54,616 nt of DNA from Pseudogemmobacter bohemicus. GTDB taxonomy: Bacteria > Pseudomonadota > Alphaproteobacteria > Rhodobacterales > Rhodobacteraceae. A model generated the notes under the pieces. It saw only the letters and a program-made list of their open reading frames with translations. It was not told where the DNA came from and did not search any database. How positions within the stretch are numbered: the first letter of the stretch is position 1; every line of letters starts with the position of its first letter. The DNA is taken from assembly GCF_003290025.1 (NCBI RefSeq), contig NZ_QNHG01000002.1, forward strand, positions 231,269-285,884, written 5' to 3'. This document shows positions 16,160 to 26,845 of the stretch, in pieces. The translations under genes were made by a program, and so were the position numbers.

Positions 16160-17700
16160 CCGAGACGCTTATCCCCCAGAGCCTCTTTCCGGGCAAAGTA
16201 CCGCTCTCCCTGTTGCGCCGCATCTGGTGGGAGGGGATCACCCCCCGCCTCGACCCCACCGCCAATCCGGGCATCGAACGGGCTGCGGCGCGGATCGCCG
16301 AGGTGGCCGCCGGCAATGAGGCGGTCTACGGCGTCAATACCGGTTTTGGCAAACTGGCCTCGATCCGCATCGAGGCGCGCGATGTTGCGACGCTGCAAAG
16401 GAACCTGATCCTGTCGCATTGCTGCGGCGTCGGTGCGCCGCTGTCCGAGCCGGTCGTGCGGCTGATCATGACGCTGAAACTGATGTCACTGGGGCGTGGT
16501 GCCTCGGGAACACGGCCCGAGGTTGTGGCACTTTTAGGCTCTATGCTGGCGGAAAATGTGATCCCGCTGATCCCGGAAAAGGGTTCGGTCGGGGCCTCGG
16601 GCGATCTGGCACCACTGGCCCATATGGCCGCTGTGATGATCGGCGAGGGCGAGGCGTTCTACGAGGGCCAGCGCCTTTCGGGCTTTGATGCGCTGACCCG
16701 CGCCGGGCTGAAACCCGTCACCCTGGCTGCGAAAGAAGGGCTGGCGCTGATCAACGGCACCCAGGTCTCGACGGCGCTGGCGCTGGCTGGCCTGTTCCGG
16801 GCGGAGCGCGCGCTCAGGGCCGCGATCATCACCGGCGCATTGTCGACAGATGCCGCCATGGGCTCGACCGCGCCGTTCACCGAAGAGATCCATACATTGC
16901 GCGGTCATCGGGGTCAGATCGACGTGGCGCGGGCGCTGCGTGAATTGCTGGCAGACAGTCAGATCCGTATGAGCCATGTCGAGGGGGATGAGCGCGTCCA
17001 GGACCCCTATTGTATCCGCTGCCATCCCCAGGTCGCCGGCGCCGCGCTGGATGTCTTGCGCCAGGCTGCGCATACGCTGGAGATCGAGGCCAATGCCGCC
17101 ACCGACAACCCGTTGATCCTCTCGGATGGCCAGGTGGTCTCGGGCGGCAATTTCCATGCCGAGCCCGTCGCCTTCGCCGCCGATATGATCGCGCTTTGCG
17201 TCGCCGAAATTGGGGCAATCGCGCAGCGCCGGGTGGCATTGCTGGTGGACCCGGCGCTGTCTTACGGGCTGCCCGGTTTCCTCACGCCAAAACCCGGTCT
17301 TAATTCCGGCATGATGATCGCCGAAGTGACAACCGCCGCTTTGATGAGCGAAAACAAACAGATGGCGCATCCGGCAAGCGTCGATTCCACACCCACCTCC
17401 GCCAATCAGGAGGATCATGTCTCGATGGCCTGCCACGGCGCGCGGCGCCTCCTTGCCATGACGCAGAATCTGTTCTGGATCATCGGCACCGAGGCGATGA
17501 TCGCCGCGCAGGGCGTGCATCTGCGCGGCCCGCTGAAATCCTCGCCCCGGCTTGAGGCCGCGATTGAGGCGATCCGCACCCGCATCCCGGTGCTCGACAC
17601 CGACCGTTTCATGGGCTCCGACATGGAAGCGGCGGGCGAGCTGATCGCCTCGGGCGCGCTGGAACTTGCGGGCGCAGGCCTCCTGCCGGAGGTCGGCTGA
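16156..17700 (+). CDS. hutH: Histidine ammonia-lyase HutH
   Basis: The 514-residue enzyme converts L-histidine to trans-urocanate and ammonia, the first step of the pathway. The Ala-Ser-Gly triad that forms the MIO electrophile is present in [11 protein letters not shown]. Other family segments are [53 protein letters not shown] and [13 protein letters not shown]. It overlaps hutI by four bases and its stop shares one base with the start of hutG (TGATG), so translational coupling is likely. Confidence 0.96.
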   Translation: MTETLIPQSLFPGKVPLSLLRRIWWEGITPRLDPTANPGIERAAARIAEVAAGNEAVYGVNTGFGKLASIRIEARDVATLQRNLILSHCCGVGAPLSEPVVRLIMTLKLMSLGRGASGTRPEVVALLGSMLAENVIPLIPEKGSVGASGDLAPLAHMAAVMIGEGEAFYEGQRLSGFDALTRAGLKPVTLAAKEGLALINGTQVSTALALAGLFRAERALRAAIITGALSTDAAMGSTAPFTEEIHTLRGHRGQIDVARALRELLADSQIRMSHVEGDERVQDPYCIRCHPQVAGAALDVLRQAAHTLEIEANAATDNPLILSDGQVVSGGNFHAEPVAFAADMIALCVAEIGAIAQRRVALLVDPALSYGLPGFLTPKPGLNSGMMIAEVTTAALMSENKQMAHPASVDSTPTSANQEDHVSMACHGARRLLAMTQNLFWIIGTEAMIAAQGVHLRGPLKSSPRLEAAIEAIRTRIPVLDTDRFMGSDMEAAGELIASGALELAGAGLLPEVG

Positions 17701-18500
17701 TGGATCCGTTCACGCTGCGCCAGGGCGACAGCCCGATCATCCTCGCCTTCCCCCATGCCGGGTTTTCGGTGCCGCATGAGATCCGCGAAAGGCTGAATGA
17801 CGAAGGAAAACTATCGCGCGACACCGACTGGCATATCCAGCATCTCTATGCCGGGCTGATCCCCGGCCTGACCACAATCACCGCCAATAACTCGCGCTAT
17901 GTGATCGACCTGAACCGCGATCCGGGCGGGAACAGTCTCTATCCCGGCCAGACGACCACCGGCCTGATCCCCGAGAACACCTTCGACAATGTTCCGATCT
18001 GGCACGAGGGTGCCGGCCCGACCGCCGCCGATACGGCCCATTGGCTGGAAGCGGTGCACCAGCCCTATCACGCCGCACTCGCTGCCGAGATCGCCCGTAT
18101 CAGGGCGCTGCACGGCGTGGCGATCGTTTATGACTGCCATTCGATCCGCTCGCAGATCCCCTGGCTTTTCGAGGGCGTGCTGCCGGATCTGAACATCGGC
18201 ACCGATGGCGGCGTGACCTCTGCGCCTGAACTTGAAACTGCGGTGGTCGATATCGCCCGGGCCTCTGGCCATTCCTGGGTCCTGAACGGGCGGTTCCGCG
18301 GCGGCTGGACCACGCGCCATTACGGGCGGCCCGAAACCGGAGTCCATGCGATCCAGATGGAACTCTCCCAGATCAGCTATCTGCAGACAGAAGCCCCGAT
18401 CTTCATCATGGATCAGGAAAAAGCCGCCCATCTGCGTCTCACCCTCGGACAAATACTCCAGAAACTTGCCGAACTCGCGCCCGCTTTGGCCAATCGCTGA
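17700..18500 (+). CDS. hutG: N-formylglutamate deformylase HutG
   Basis: The 266-residue protein belongs to the N-formylglutamate amidohydrolase family, which hydrolyses N-formyl-L-glutamate to glutamate and formate. Motifs include FPHAGFSVP, DTDWHIQHLY, RYVIDLNRDPGG, IVYDCHSIRSQIP and NGRFRGGWTTRHYG. Its presence implies the five-step hut route via formylglutamate, which also needs formimidoylglutamate deiminase HutF; no hutF is in the window. It lies between hutH and hutU, coupled to hutH by TGATG. Confidence 0.93.
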   Translation: MDPFTLRQGDSPIILAFPHAGFSVPHEIRERLNDEGKLSRDTDWHIQHLYAGLIPGLTTITANNSRYVIDLNRDPGGNSLYPGQTTTGLIPENTFDNVPIWHEGAGPTAADTAHWLEAVHQPYHAALAAEIARIRALHGVAIVYDCHSIRSQIPWLFEGVLPDLNIGTDGGVTSAPELETAVVDIARASGHSWVLNGRFRGGWTTRHYGRPETGVHAIQMELSQISYLQTEAPIFIMDQEKAAHLRLTLGQILQKLAELAPALANR

Positions 18501-18509
18501 GAGGTTCAC

Positions 18510-20200
<1,691 letters not shown>

Positions 20201-20204
<4 letters not shown>

Positions 20205-20719
20205 CGGGCATCTACCCCGCCAGTGACCGGGTCTTCCGGCCCTGGAAGAATGGCGGCGGCGAAACGGCGGAGATCCTGGTTTCGCCGGTTTCAGCCGGGT
20301 CGGAGACATTTTCCTGGCGGGTCTCCACCGCATGGGTCGCGACCGACGGGCCGTTCTCTGCCTTTCCCGGCATCGACCGGGTGCTGACCGTGATCGAGGG
20401 TGGGCCGATGCTGCTGGAGACGCCCGAGGGCGAGCGGCTGCTTGATGAGAACAGCCCGCCCTTTGCCTTTCCGGGCGAGGTGCCGGTGACGGCGCGGCTC
20501 AGGGGTCCGGCGCTTCTTGATTTCAACGTCATGTGCCGACGCCCTTTGCAGGCAAGGGTCAGCAAGGGCCCGCTGCCGGGCGCACATGATTTCGATCTGG
20601 CGCTGCTGCTGGCGGAAGGGGGTGGGCTGCAGCGGCTCGACCTGGTGGATTTCCGGGCGCGGCGGGATCTGGTCGCGCCGCTGGCCGACATCCCGGCCAT
20701 CGGCGTCCGCTTCGTTTAA
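20201..20719 (+). CDS. hutD: HutD/Ves family protein
   Basis: The 172-residue protein is a HutD-family bicupin. Its N terminus carries [14 protein letters not shown], followed by [24 protein letters not shown] and LTVIEGG. HutD accompanies hut operons and is thought to act as a metabolic governor of histidine use by binding a pathway intermediate; no catalytic activity is established. It starts with GTG in a GTGA overlap with hutU. Its TAA stop overlaps the stop of the convergent hutC gene in a TTAA tetranucleotide. Confidence 0.88.
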
Positions 20720-21456
20720 CCGGGCCGCGCCTCGTCGCCGCGCGGCTCGAACTGCGCCATCAGCTGGTGGCGCTCCCCCGGATAGCTTTGCCGCACCAGG
20801 GTCACCCATTGGCCGGAAATCTCGGTGCGCCGGGTCAGCTCCAGACAGGCCTCGCCCAGCGGCAATTGCAGGTCGCGGGCCAGCGCCTCGCCGGCATTCA
20901 CCGCCCTGATCCGGTTCTCGGCCGAGCTCCAGGGGATCTCAAGCCGCAACCAGTGGCCGGGCGCTTCATGGGTGAAATCCTGCTCCAGCGCGGCCGGAGC
21001 GGCGGCCGGATTGATCACCCGCTCCTCAAGGCAAAAGGGCAGATCGCCCGCGAAATGCAGTCCCCGCAGCGCCAGAACCGGCACCGACGCGTCCTGGATC
21101 CGCGCCTCACGGATTTCGGCCGGCAGCGGCGCGCGCAGGGCTCGTGTCATCAGCTGCCAGCGCCAGACCAGGCCAAGCGCCCGCACCTCGGCCTCGATAT
21201 CGGTGATCTCCATCACCGCCGATTGCGCGCGGGGCTGCGCGACAAAGGTGCCCAGCTTGCGGCGGCGGATCAGATAGCCCTCACGCGTCAGCTGAGTCAG
21301 CACCTTGTTCATCGTCATCCGGGAAACGCCATGCGCCTCGGCCAGATCGGTCTCGAACGGCAGCTGAAAGCCCGGCGGCCATTCCTGGCTGACGATAAAA
21401 CCGTGGAACTTGCCCAGCAGCGTCTCATGCAGGCTGCGTGCTTTCTCTGGCTTCAT
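20716..21456 (-). CDS. hutC: GntR-family histidine utilization repressor HutC
   Basis: The 246-residue protein has an N-terminal GntR winged helix (about residues 8-75, LPFETDLAEAHGVSRMTMNK as helix-turn-helix) and a C-terminal UTRA effector domain (about 95-235, with VLALRGLHFAGDLPFCLEERVIN). HutC represses hut genes and is released by urocanate. It is convergent with hutD, unusual only in that the two stops overlap. Likely targets in this window are the three ATGTATATAC sites in front of hutI, of the SDR/aminotransferase pair and of the ABC ATPase gene. No such site was seen in front of hutC itself. Confidence 0.9.
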   Translation of the reverse strand: MKPEKARSLHETLLGKFHGFIVSQEWPPGFQLPFETDLAEAHGVSRMTMNKVLTQLTREGYLIRRRKLGTFVAQPRAQSAVMEITDIEAEVRALGLVWRWQLMTRALRAPLPAEIREARIQDASVPVLALRGLHFAGDLPFCLEERVINPAAAPAALEQDFTHEAPGHWLRLEIPWSSAENRIRAVNAGEALARDLQLPLGEACLELTRRTEISGQWVTLVRQSYPGERHQLMAQFEPRGDEARPG

Positions 21457-21522
21457 CAGGGATCATCCGGTTGGCGCATTCCCCTTCTTAGGCAGAGACG
21501 GGGCGCAGGTCCATGGTGCGGC

Positions 21523-23253
21523 TTATACGGGCGTGACGGTCCAGCCAAAAGGCGGCAGATCGCCGGCTTCCTGTGCTGTCAGACTGGCCCGGAACAGCCG
21601 GTCGCCCAGATGCAGCTCTGCGATGCCAGCCTGGATTTCGGCGCGATGCACCGGCTGCCCGGCCAGGGCCGCCAGTTCGCGCAGAAGCGCAGTGACCGGC
21701 CAGTCGCCCAGGCCCCTTGGCCCGAACAACGCCGCCGGTGTCCAGACCGCCGGCGCGAAGGGTGCCAGCGCCGTGGCCATGCCCAGCGTCCAGGCCGCGC
21801 CGAAAGCCGCGCGGTGGCGCGGGTCGTCATCGGCCATCGCCACACGGCCACCCCCTGGATTCGGGATGGTACGCGAGCCGTAAGGGTTCTGCCGCATCGC
21901 GATGGTCATCGGCCCGATCCGGTATTCCGCCCCCGGATTGCCTGCCCCGATGATCGCCCGGGCCGAGCGCGCGATATGCGGCACCGCCTCCAGCGTCTCC
22001 ATCACCGCGAGGTCATCGGCGGCATGGATGATCGGGCAAAAGCCGTGGCTGATGAAATCGAGCCCGGCGGGCGGGCGTTTTCGGTTCAGCTCGGGGAAGA
22101 AGCTGGCCATGCCGCCGCCGCGTTTCACTCCCGGAAAGGCGCGGGCGGCGGCAGCGTGGATCTCATCCAGGGCCGGGCAATCGGGCCAGGCAGAGCCGGG
22201 CGGCGTCGATTGCCGGTCGACCGAGGGGCAGACAAAGACCGAGGCGACCCGCAGCCCCGAGGCCCGCAGATCGCGCGCATGGGACAGAAGCTCCGGGCCG
22301 GGTTCCCCCCGGAACCGGCAGATCAGCTCAAGATCGTAAAGCGCCGCCGGATAAGAGACCTGCAAAGCGGCAAAGGCGGCCAGCTGACTTGAGACCGGCT
22401 CGGTCAGGGTCGCGTCGATATGGGCAAGGATGCGCTGCGGCGCGACACCGGCCAAAGCGGCGGGGGCGCCCGGCTGGCGCGCTTCTTCCGGGGTCAGAGC
22501 CAGTGCAAGATCAGGAAAGACCGTGCCCGCCGGGATCGCCGGGGCTTCGGGCGGTATGTGGGTGCCCTGCCCCGCCCAGGTTACGGTGACCGATTGATGC
22601 ACCGCATCTCCTTCAGTCAACAGATAGGGCCAGGGCAGAGCCAGCGGGCGGTTATAGGTCTTGTAAGAGGCATCGCCCCATTGCCGCTGATCCTCCATCT
22701 CGAATGTATCGCCCTGGAAGGTGCAGGAAACCGTCAGCCCATTCGCCTCATGCTCAAGCCGGGTGATATCCATGAAAGGCTGCCAGGGTTCGATCAGATC
22801 GGGAAAGCGGCTGTGCTCCACCTCACCGTTGCTATGGGTCACCCGGGCGGGGGCTCCGGCAACGCCATTGATCGGATGCAGCACGGTAAAGCCGGTACGA
22901 TTCGTCTCGAATACGCCTGAAATGCGCGATTCTGCGGCGAAGGTCAGTGCGCGCGGGCTGATGATGCAGGAGAGCTGGACACGCTGCTCCGCCCCGTTCG
23001 AGCGGAAGGTCATGGCGAAATTCAGCCGCAGCTCATCACCGCTGACCGCGCGGCGGATCGGGCCGATTTCCGGGCGGACAGTGCCCCAGTCACGGTCACG
23101 CACCAGAAAGGCGATCTGGCGGATGATCTCGGTCTCGCCCAGCCGGATATGACGGATGGCGCCGTCCTGAAAGCCAAAGCTGATATCGCCGTGGCGGATG
23201 ATCTCGCCCGTGCCCGGGGCCTCAGCGGTGCCATAAAGCGCGAGCGCGTCCAT
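21523..23253 (-). CDS. apnL: Probable D-apionate lactonase
   Basis: This protein of about 576 residues contains IRHIRLGETEIIRQIAFLVRDRDWGT near residues 33-58. I associate this hallmark with the D-apionate lactonase family (ApnL), which opens D-apionolactone to D-apionate. Further conserved-looking stretches are FTVLHPINGVAGAP, QRQWGDASYKTYNRPL and a central-to-late FVCPSVDRQSTPPGS region resembling a TIM-barrel domain. It directly follows an ApsD-like dehydrogenase, with the stop and start overlapping (TGATG), matching the order of the apiose pathway. The ATG at 23253 is preferred over the GTG at 23256. The family assignment is from memory of motifs, so moderate confidence. Confidence 0.62.
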   Translation of the reverse strand: MDALALYGTAEAPGTGEIIRHGDISFGFQDGAIRHIRLGETEIIRQIAFLVRDRDWGTVRPEIGPIRRAVSGDELRLNFAMTFRSNGAEQRVQLSCIISPRALTFAAESRISGVFETNRTGFTVLHPINGVAGAPARVTHSNGEVEHSRFPDLIEPWQPFMDITRLEHEANGLTVSCTFQGDTFEMEDQRQWGDASYKTYNRPLALPWPYLLTEGDAVHQSVTVTWAGQGTHIPPEAPAIPAGTVFPDLALALTPEEARQPGAPAALAGVAPQRILAHIDATLTEPVSSQLAAFAALQVSYPAALYDLELICRFRGEPGPELLSHARDLRASGLRVASVFVCPSVDRQSTPPGSAWPDCPALDEIHAAAARAFPGVKRGGGMASFFPELNRKRPPAGLDFISHGFCPIIHAADDLAVMETLEAVPHIARSARAIIGAGNPGAEYRIGPMTIAMRQNPYGSRTIPNPGGGRVAMADDDPRHRAAFGAAWTLGMATALAPFAPAVWTPAALFGPRGLGDWPVTALLRELAALAGQPVHRAEIQAGIAELHLGDRLFRASLTAQEAGDLPPFGWTVTPV

Positions 23254-24284
23254 CACAGCGATCCCGGATCGACCGAGCGCCCTTCAGCGGCCGAGAGATA
23301 GGCGGCCTCGACCAAAGCAAAGGTCTGGAGATTGTCGGCGCCCGAGGTCTCGGGCTGGCGACCATCCCGCAGGCAATCCACGAAATGCTGCTGGATGATC
23401 TGCACGCTCTCCTGGATATTGTGCCAGGGACGTTCGGCCCAGGGCAGCAGCGGCGGGCTGACATCGCGGCTTTCCGAACCGCCATTCCGCTGGATCGTCA
23501 GGCGGTAACCGGCATCCAGACGCAGGCTGCCTTCGGTGCCGTCAATCTCGATCAGGCTTTCGGGGAAGGTCTCGGGGCTGCGTTTCGTCGCATAAGAGCA
23601 ATCCACCACCGAGGTCACGCCGGATTTGTGCAAAAGCTGCATCGTGGCGACGTCTTCGCCTTTTATCTTCGGGTTCACCCGCCGCGTGGTGGCGGCGATG
23701 CGGGTCACATCGCCGAACAAGGCGCGGGCGATGTCGAGAATATGGATGCCGAGATCTTCAATGATAAAGCGCTCGCCCTCGGCCAGGTAGGGCTGGCCCG
23801 AGAACACGTCATAGCCCGAGCGGAAGGAGACGCGGCCGAAAAACGGCGCGCCGATCGCGCCGGAGCGCAGCGCGTCGATCACCTGGCGCACGGCAGATTG
23901 CCAGCGGAAATTCTCGTGGATCATCAGGGTTTTGCCGGTCGCCTGCACCGCCGCGACCATGGCTTTCGCATCGGCCAGCGTCTGTGCAAAGGGCTTCTGG
24001 CAGATCACATGTACATCCGCCGCAGCCGCCATCCCGACCAGCATCCGGTGCGAGGCCACCGTGGTCGCGATATCGGCCACGTCGAAACCGCCATCGGCAA
24101 AAAGCCGGGCCGCGTCTGTATAGCGGCGCGCGATGCCGAATTCCTCACCCGCTGCCGCCAGCCGGGCCGGATCGCGGTCGCAAATCGCCACCACCTCGGC
24201 CCCCTCGATCCCCGCCCAGGCGAAAAGCTGATTGCGGGCAAAGAAACCGGCGCCGATCAGCGCGATTTTCACGGTCTGGGTCAT
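23253..24284 (-). CDS. apsD: Gfo/Idh/MocA family dehydrogenase, probable D-apiose dehydrogenase
   Basis: The 343-residue protein has an N-terminal Rossmann domain (IALIGAGFFARNQLFAWAG, VVAICDRDPARLAAA) and the Gfo/Idh/MocA lysine motif VICQKPFAQTLADAKAM, followed by the substrate domain with HENFRWQSAVRQV and FRSGYDVFSGQPYLAEGERF. The last segments resemble ApsD, which oxidises D-apiose to apionolactone with NAD+. Pairing with an ApnL-like lactonase supports this. The later steps (ApnO and onward) are not in the window. A direct repeat of GGTATAA about 20 bases upstream of the start may be its promoter or operator. Confidence 0.68.
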   Translation of the reverse strand: MTQTVKIALIGAGFFARNQLFAWAGIEGAEVVAICDRDPARLAAAGEEFGIARRYTDAARLFADGGFDVADIATTVASHRMLVGMAAAADVHVICQKPFAQTLADAKAMVAAVQATGKTLMIHENFRWQSAVRQVIDALRSGAIGAPFFGRVSFRSGYDVFSGQPYLAEGERFIIEDLGIHILDIARALFGDVTRIAATTRRVNPKIKGEDVATMQLLHKSGVTSVVDCSYATKRSPETFPESLIEIDGTEGSLRLDAGYRLTIQRNGGSESRDVSPPLLPWAERPWHNIQESVQIIQQHFVDCLRDGRQPETSGADNLQTFALVEAAYLSAAEGRSVDPGSL

Positions 24285-24302
24285 TCAGGGGCCTCCTCCT
24301 CC

Positions 24303-24320
24303 GGTATAACTGGTATAATG
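24303..24320. promoter_or_regulatory. Direct repeat GGTATAA in the apsD/kdsA divergent region
   Basis: GGTATAACTGGTATAATG holds two copies of GGTATAA nine bases apart, 19 bases upstream of the apsD-like start. The spacing of nearly one helical turn and the AT-rich content in a GC-rich region suggest an operator or promoter element for the sugar operon. No regulator gene lies next to it. Assignment to a protein is not possible from this window. Confidence 0.4.
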
Positions 24321-24465
24321 AGGTAATAACCCTTTGTCACGCGGCAAGCAGCGCCCTGCCTTTGCCCAACCGCAGCCCCGACCTATCTGGCGGGCTGGCG
24401 GCAATTCATGCCATAATCTTTGCGGATCCCATAACCCTTGCCGATCACAGTGCCGGAGCCCCAGA

Positions 24466-25293
24466 ATGACCCAGAAAATTGTCACCATCGGCGATATTGC
24501 CATCGGCGGCCAGAACCCGATTGCGCTGATCTGCGGCCCCTGCCAGCTGGAAAGCCATGACCATGCGCGGATGATGGCTGAAAAGATCCTGGAGGCCTGC
24601 GCACCGACCGGAACAAAATTCATCTTCAAAGCCAGCTATGACAAGGCGAACCGCTCGTCGCTGGGCGGCAAGCGCGGTCTGGGGATGGAGACCGGGCTGG
24701 AGATCCTTGGCCGCATCCGTGATGAATTCGGCCTGCCGGTGCTGACCGATGTGCATGAGCCGGGCCATTGCGCTCCGGCGGCGGCGGTTTGCGATGTGCT
24801 GCAGATCCCGGCATTCCTCAGCCGCCAGACCGATCTTTTGCTGGCGGCAGGGGCGACCGGCAAGACCATCAATATCAAGAAGGGCCAGTTCCTCGCGCCC
24901 TGGGATATGGATAATGTGGCGGCCAAGGCTGCCTCGACCGGTAATGAAAACATCATGCTGTGCGAGCGTGGCACTTCCTTTGGCTATAATACCCTGGTGA
25001 CCGATTTCCGGGGCCTGCCGCGTATGGCGGAAACCGGCTATCCGGTGATTTTCGACGCCACCCATTCGGTGCAGCAGCCCGGCGGCCAGGGCAGCAGCTC
25101 GGGCGGGCAGCGTGAATATGTGCCGGTGCTGGCGCGGGCGGCCTGTGCGGTGGGCGTCGCGGGTCTCTTTATCGAGACGCATCAGGACCCGGACAACGCC
25201 CCTTCGGACGGGCCGAATATGGTGCCGGTCGATCAGCTGAAGGGCCTGATCGGCACGCTGAGGGCCTTTGACGCACTGGCGAAAGGTCTGTGA
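24466..25293 (+). CDS. kdsA: 3-deoxy-8-phosphooctulonate synthase KdsA
   Basis: The 275-residue enzyme condenses phosphoenolpyruvate with D-arabinose 5-phosphate to Kdo-8-phosphate for lipopolysaccharide. Hallmarks are [81 protein letters not shown] and [12 protein letters not shown]. The start at 24466 begins the family's usual N terminus; the frame continues upstream to 24334 without homology. It is divergent from the apsD-like gene and overlaps kdsB. Confidence 0.95.
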   Translation: MTQKIVTIGDIAIGGQNPIALICGPCQLESHDHARMMAEKILEACAPTGTKFIFKASYDKANRSSLGGKRGLGMETGLEILGRIRDEFGLPVLTDVHEPGHCAPAAAVCDVLQIPAFLSRQTDLLLAAGATGKTINIKKGQFLAPWDMDNVAAKAASTGNENIMLCERGTSFGYNTLVTDFRGLPRMAETGYPVIFDATHSVQQPGGQGSSSGGQREYVPVLARAACAVGVAGLFIETHQDPDNAPSDGPNMVPVDQLKGLIGTLRAFDALAKGL

Positions 25294-26105
25294 TGGATAC
25301 GGTCATCATCATCCCGGCGCGCTATGCCTCGACCCGCTATCCGGCCAAGCCGCTGGCGATGCTGAAAGGCGCCAGCGGGGTCCAGCGCTCGCTGCTGGAG
25401 CGTTCGGTCATGGCCGGGCGCCGCGCGGTCGAGGAGGCCGGCGGCGGGATCGGGCTTTATGTCGCGACCGATGACAGCCGGATCGCCGATGAGGCGCGGC
25501 GGATCGGCGCCGATGTGATTATGACCTCGGAAACTGCGCGCAACGGCACCGAGCGGGTGGCCGAGGCGGTGAAAAACGCTGGTCTCTCGCCGCAGATCGT
25601 GGTGAACCTGCAAGGCGATGCGCCGCTGACCCCCCCCTCTTTCGTCACCGCGCTGATCCGGCATATGCGGGAAGTCCCGGGCTGCGGCATCGCGACGCCG
25701 ATCCTGCGCTGTGACGCCGAAGCGGTGCAGAACTTCATCGCCGACCGTGCGGCGGGCCGGGTGGGCGCCACGACCGTGGTGACGAACCGGCTGGGCCAGG
25801 CGCTGTATTTCTCGAAAGAGGTGATCCCTTTCACCAATGGCAAAGGCGTGGTCGATGGTCAGGTGCCGGTCTTCCATCATGTCGGGCTTTATGCTTACCG
25901 CCCCGCCGCACTGACCGCCTATGGCGGCTGGCAGCCGGGCCCGCTGGAAACTCTGGAAGGGCTGGAGCAGCTGCGTTTCCTGGAAAACGGCCATCCGGTC
26001 GATGTGGTCGAGGTCTCGGCCCCCGGCGCGAAATTCTGGGAGCTGAACAACCCTTCGGATGTGGCGCTGATCGAGGCTTTTCTCAAGCAGATGGGCTGGG
26101 ATTAG
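25293..26105 (+). CDS. kdsB: CMP-Kdo synthetase KdsB
   Basis: The 270-residue 3-deoxy-manno-octulosonate cytidylyltransferase activates Kdo with CTP for lipid A core assembly. Visible motifs are IIIPARYASTRYPAKPL (nucleotide-binding start), VATDDSRIADEA, NGTERVAEAV, VNLQGDAPLTPP and HHVGLYAYRPAAL. One deviation is QGDAPL where many KdsB proteins have Q-G-D-E/M-P. The ATG at 25293 shares one base with the kdsA stop (TGATG); a GTG at 25290 is an alternative. Together the two genes form a short Kdo operon. Confidence 0.94.
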   Translation: MDTVIIIPARYASTRYPAKPLAMLKGASGVQRSLLERSVMAGRRAVEEAGGGIGLYVATDDSRIADEARRIGADVIMTSETARNGTERVAEAVKNAGLSPQIVVNLQGDAPLTPPSFVTALIRHMREVPGCGIATPILRCDAEAVQNFIADRAAGRVGATTVVTNRLGQALYFSKEVIPFTNGKGVVDGQVPVFHHVGLYAYRPAALTAYGGWQPGPLETLEGLEQLRFLENGHPVDVVEVSAPGAKFWELNNPSDVALIEAFLKQMGWD

Positions 26106-26176
26106 ACCGCGACTGCGGCGCGTCCCGCAACCTTCGCGCAATCTCTCCGGGTTAATCCGGGCAGACGGGAGGCAAG

Positions 26177-26845
26177 ATGCGGATTCTTCTGGTCGAGGAC
26201 GAAACCAGCCTGGGTGAGATGCTGACCACGGGCCTTGCGCGGCAGGGCTTTGTGGTCGATCTGGCGCCCTCGCTCTCGCTGGCCGGGGAAGCCGTGCTGA
26301 GCGTAAGCTATGATGCGATCGTGCTGGACCGGACACTTCCCGATGGCGACGGGCTGACGCTGCTTGCACAGATCCGGCGGCAAAGCACCCATTGCCCGGT
26401 GATTGTGCTGTCGGCGCTTGGCAGTTCCGATCAGAAGATCGAGGGGCTGGACAAGGGCGCCGATGACTATCTGGCGAAACCCTTTGCAACGGATGAGCTC
26501 CTGGCGCGGCTGCGGGCGATCACCCGGCGCCCGGCGCTGCTGGCCGAAGAGAAGATCACGCTGGGCACACTGATCTTTGAGACCGGCAATCGCAGCGCCC
26601 TGATCGGGGATCTGCCGCTGGATCTGCCGCGGCGTGAGCTTTTGGTGCTGGAGACGCTGATCCTGCGCGCCGGCCGCATCGTCACCCGCGAGGCGCTGGA
26701 ACAGGCGGTCTATGGCTATGATGACGATATCGCCTCGAATGCGCTGGATTCCCATATCTCGCGGCTGCGGCGCAAACTCGTGCCGGCAGGGCTTGAGATC
26801 CACACCATGCGCGGCATCGGCTATCTTCTGCGGGCCGTCGAATGA
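26177..26845 (+). CDS. OmpR-family response regulator
   Basis: The 222-residue protein has a receiver domain (about 1-115): acidic pocket VEDE at the start, the phospho-acceptor aspartate in AIVLDRTLPDGDGLT, and the conserved lysine in DDYLAKPFATDEL. The DNA-binding part (about 125-222) is an OmpR/PhoB winged helix with LDLPRRELLVLETLI, DSHISRLRRKL and HTMRGIGYLLR. It is nearest to the QseB/PmrA/TctD group. It overlaps the sensor kinase by four bases and precedes an efflux operon on the same strand, which is its probable target. It begins 71 bases after kdsB. Confidence 0.92.
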   Translation: MRILLVEDETSLGEMLTTGLARQGFVVDLAPSLSLAGEAVLSVSYDAIVLDRTLPDGDGLTLLAQIRRQSTHCPVIVLSALGSSDQKIEGLDKGADDYLAKPFATDELLARLRAITRRPALLAEEKITLGTLIFETGNRSALIGDLPLDLPRRELLVLETLILRAGRIVTREALEQAVYGYDDDIASNALDSHISRLRRKLVPAGLEIHTMRGIGYLLRAVE

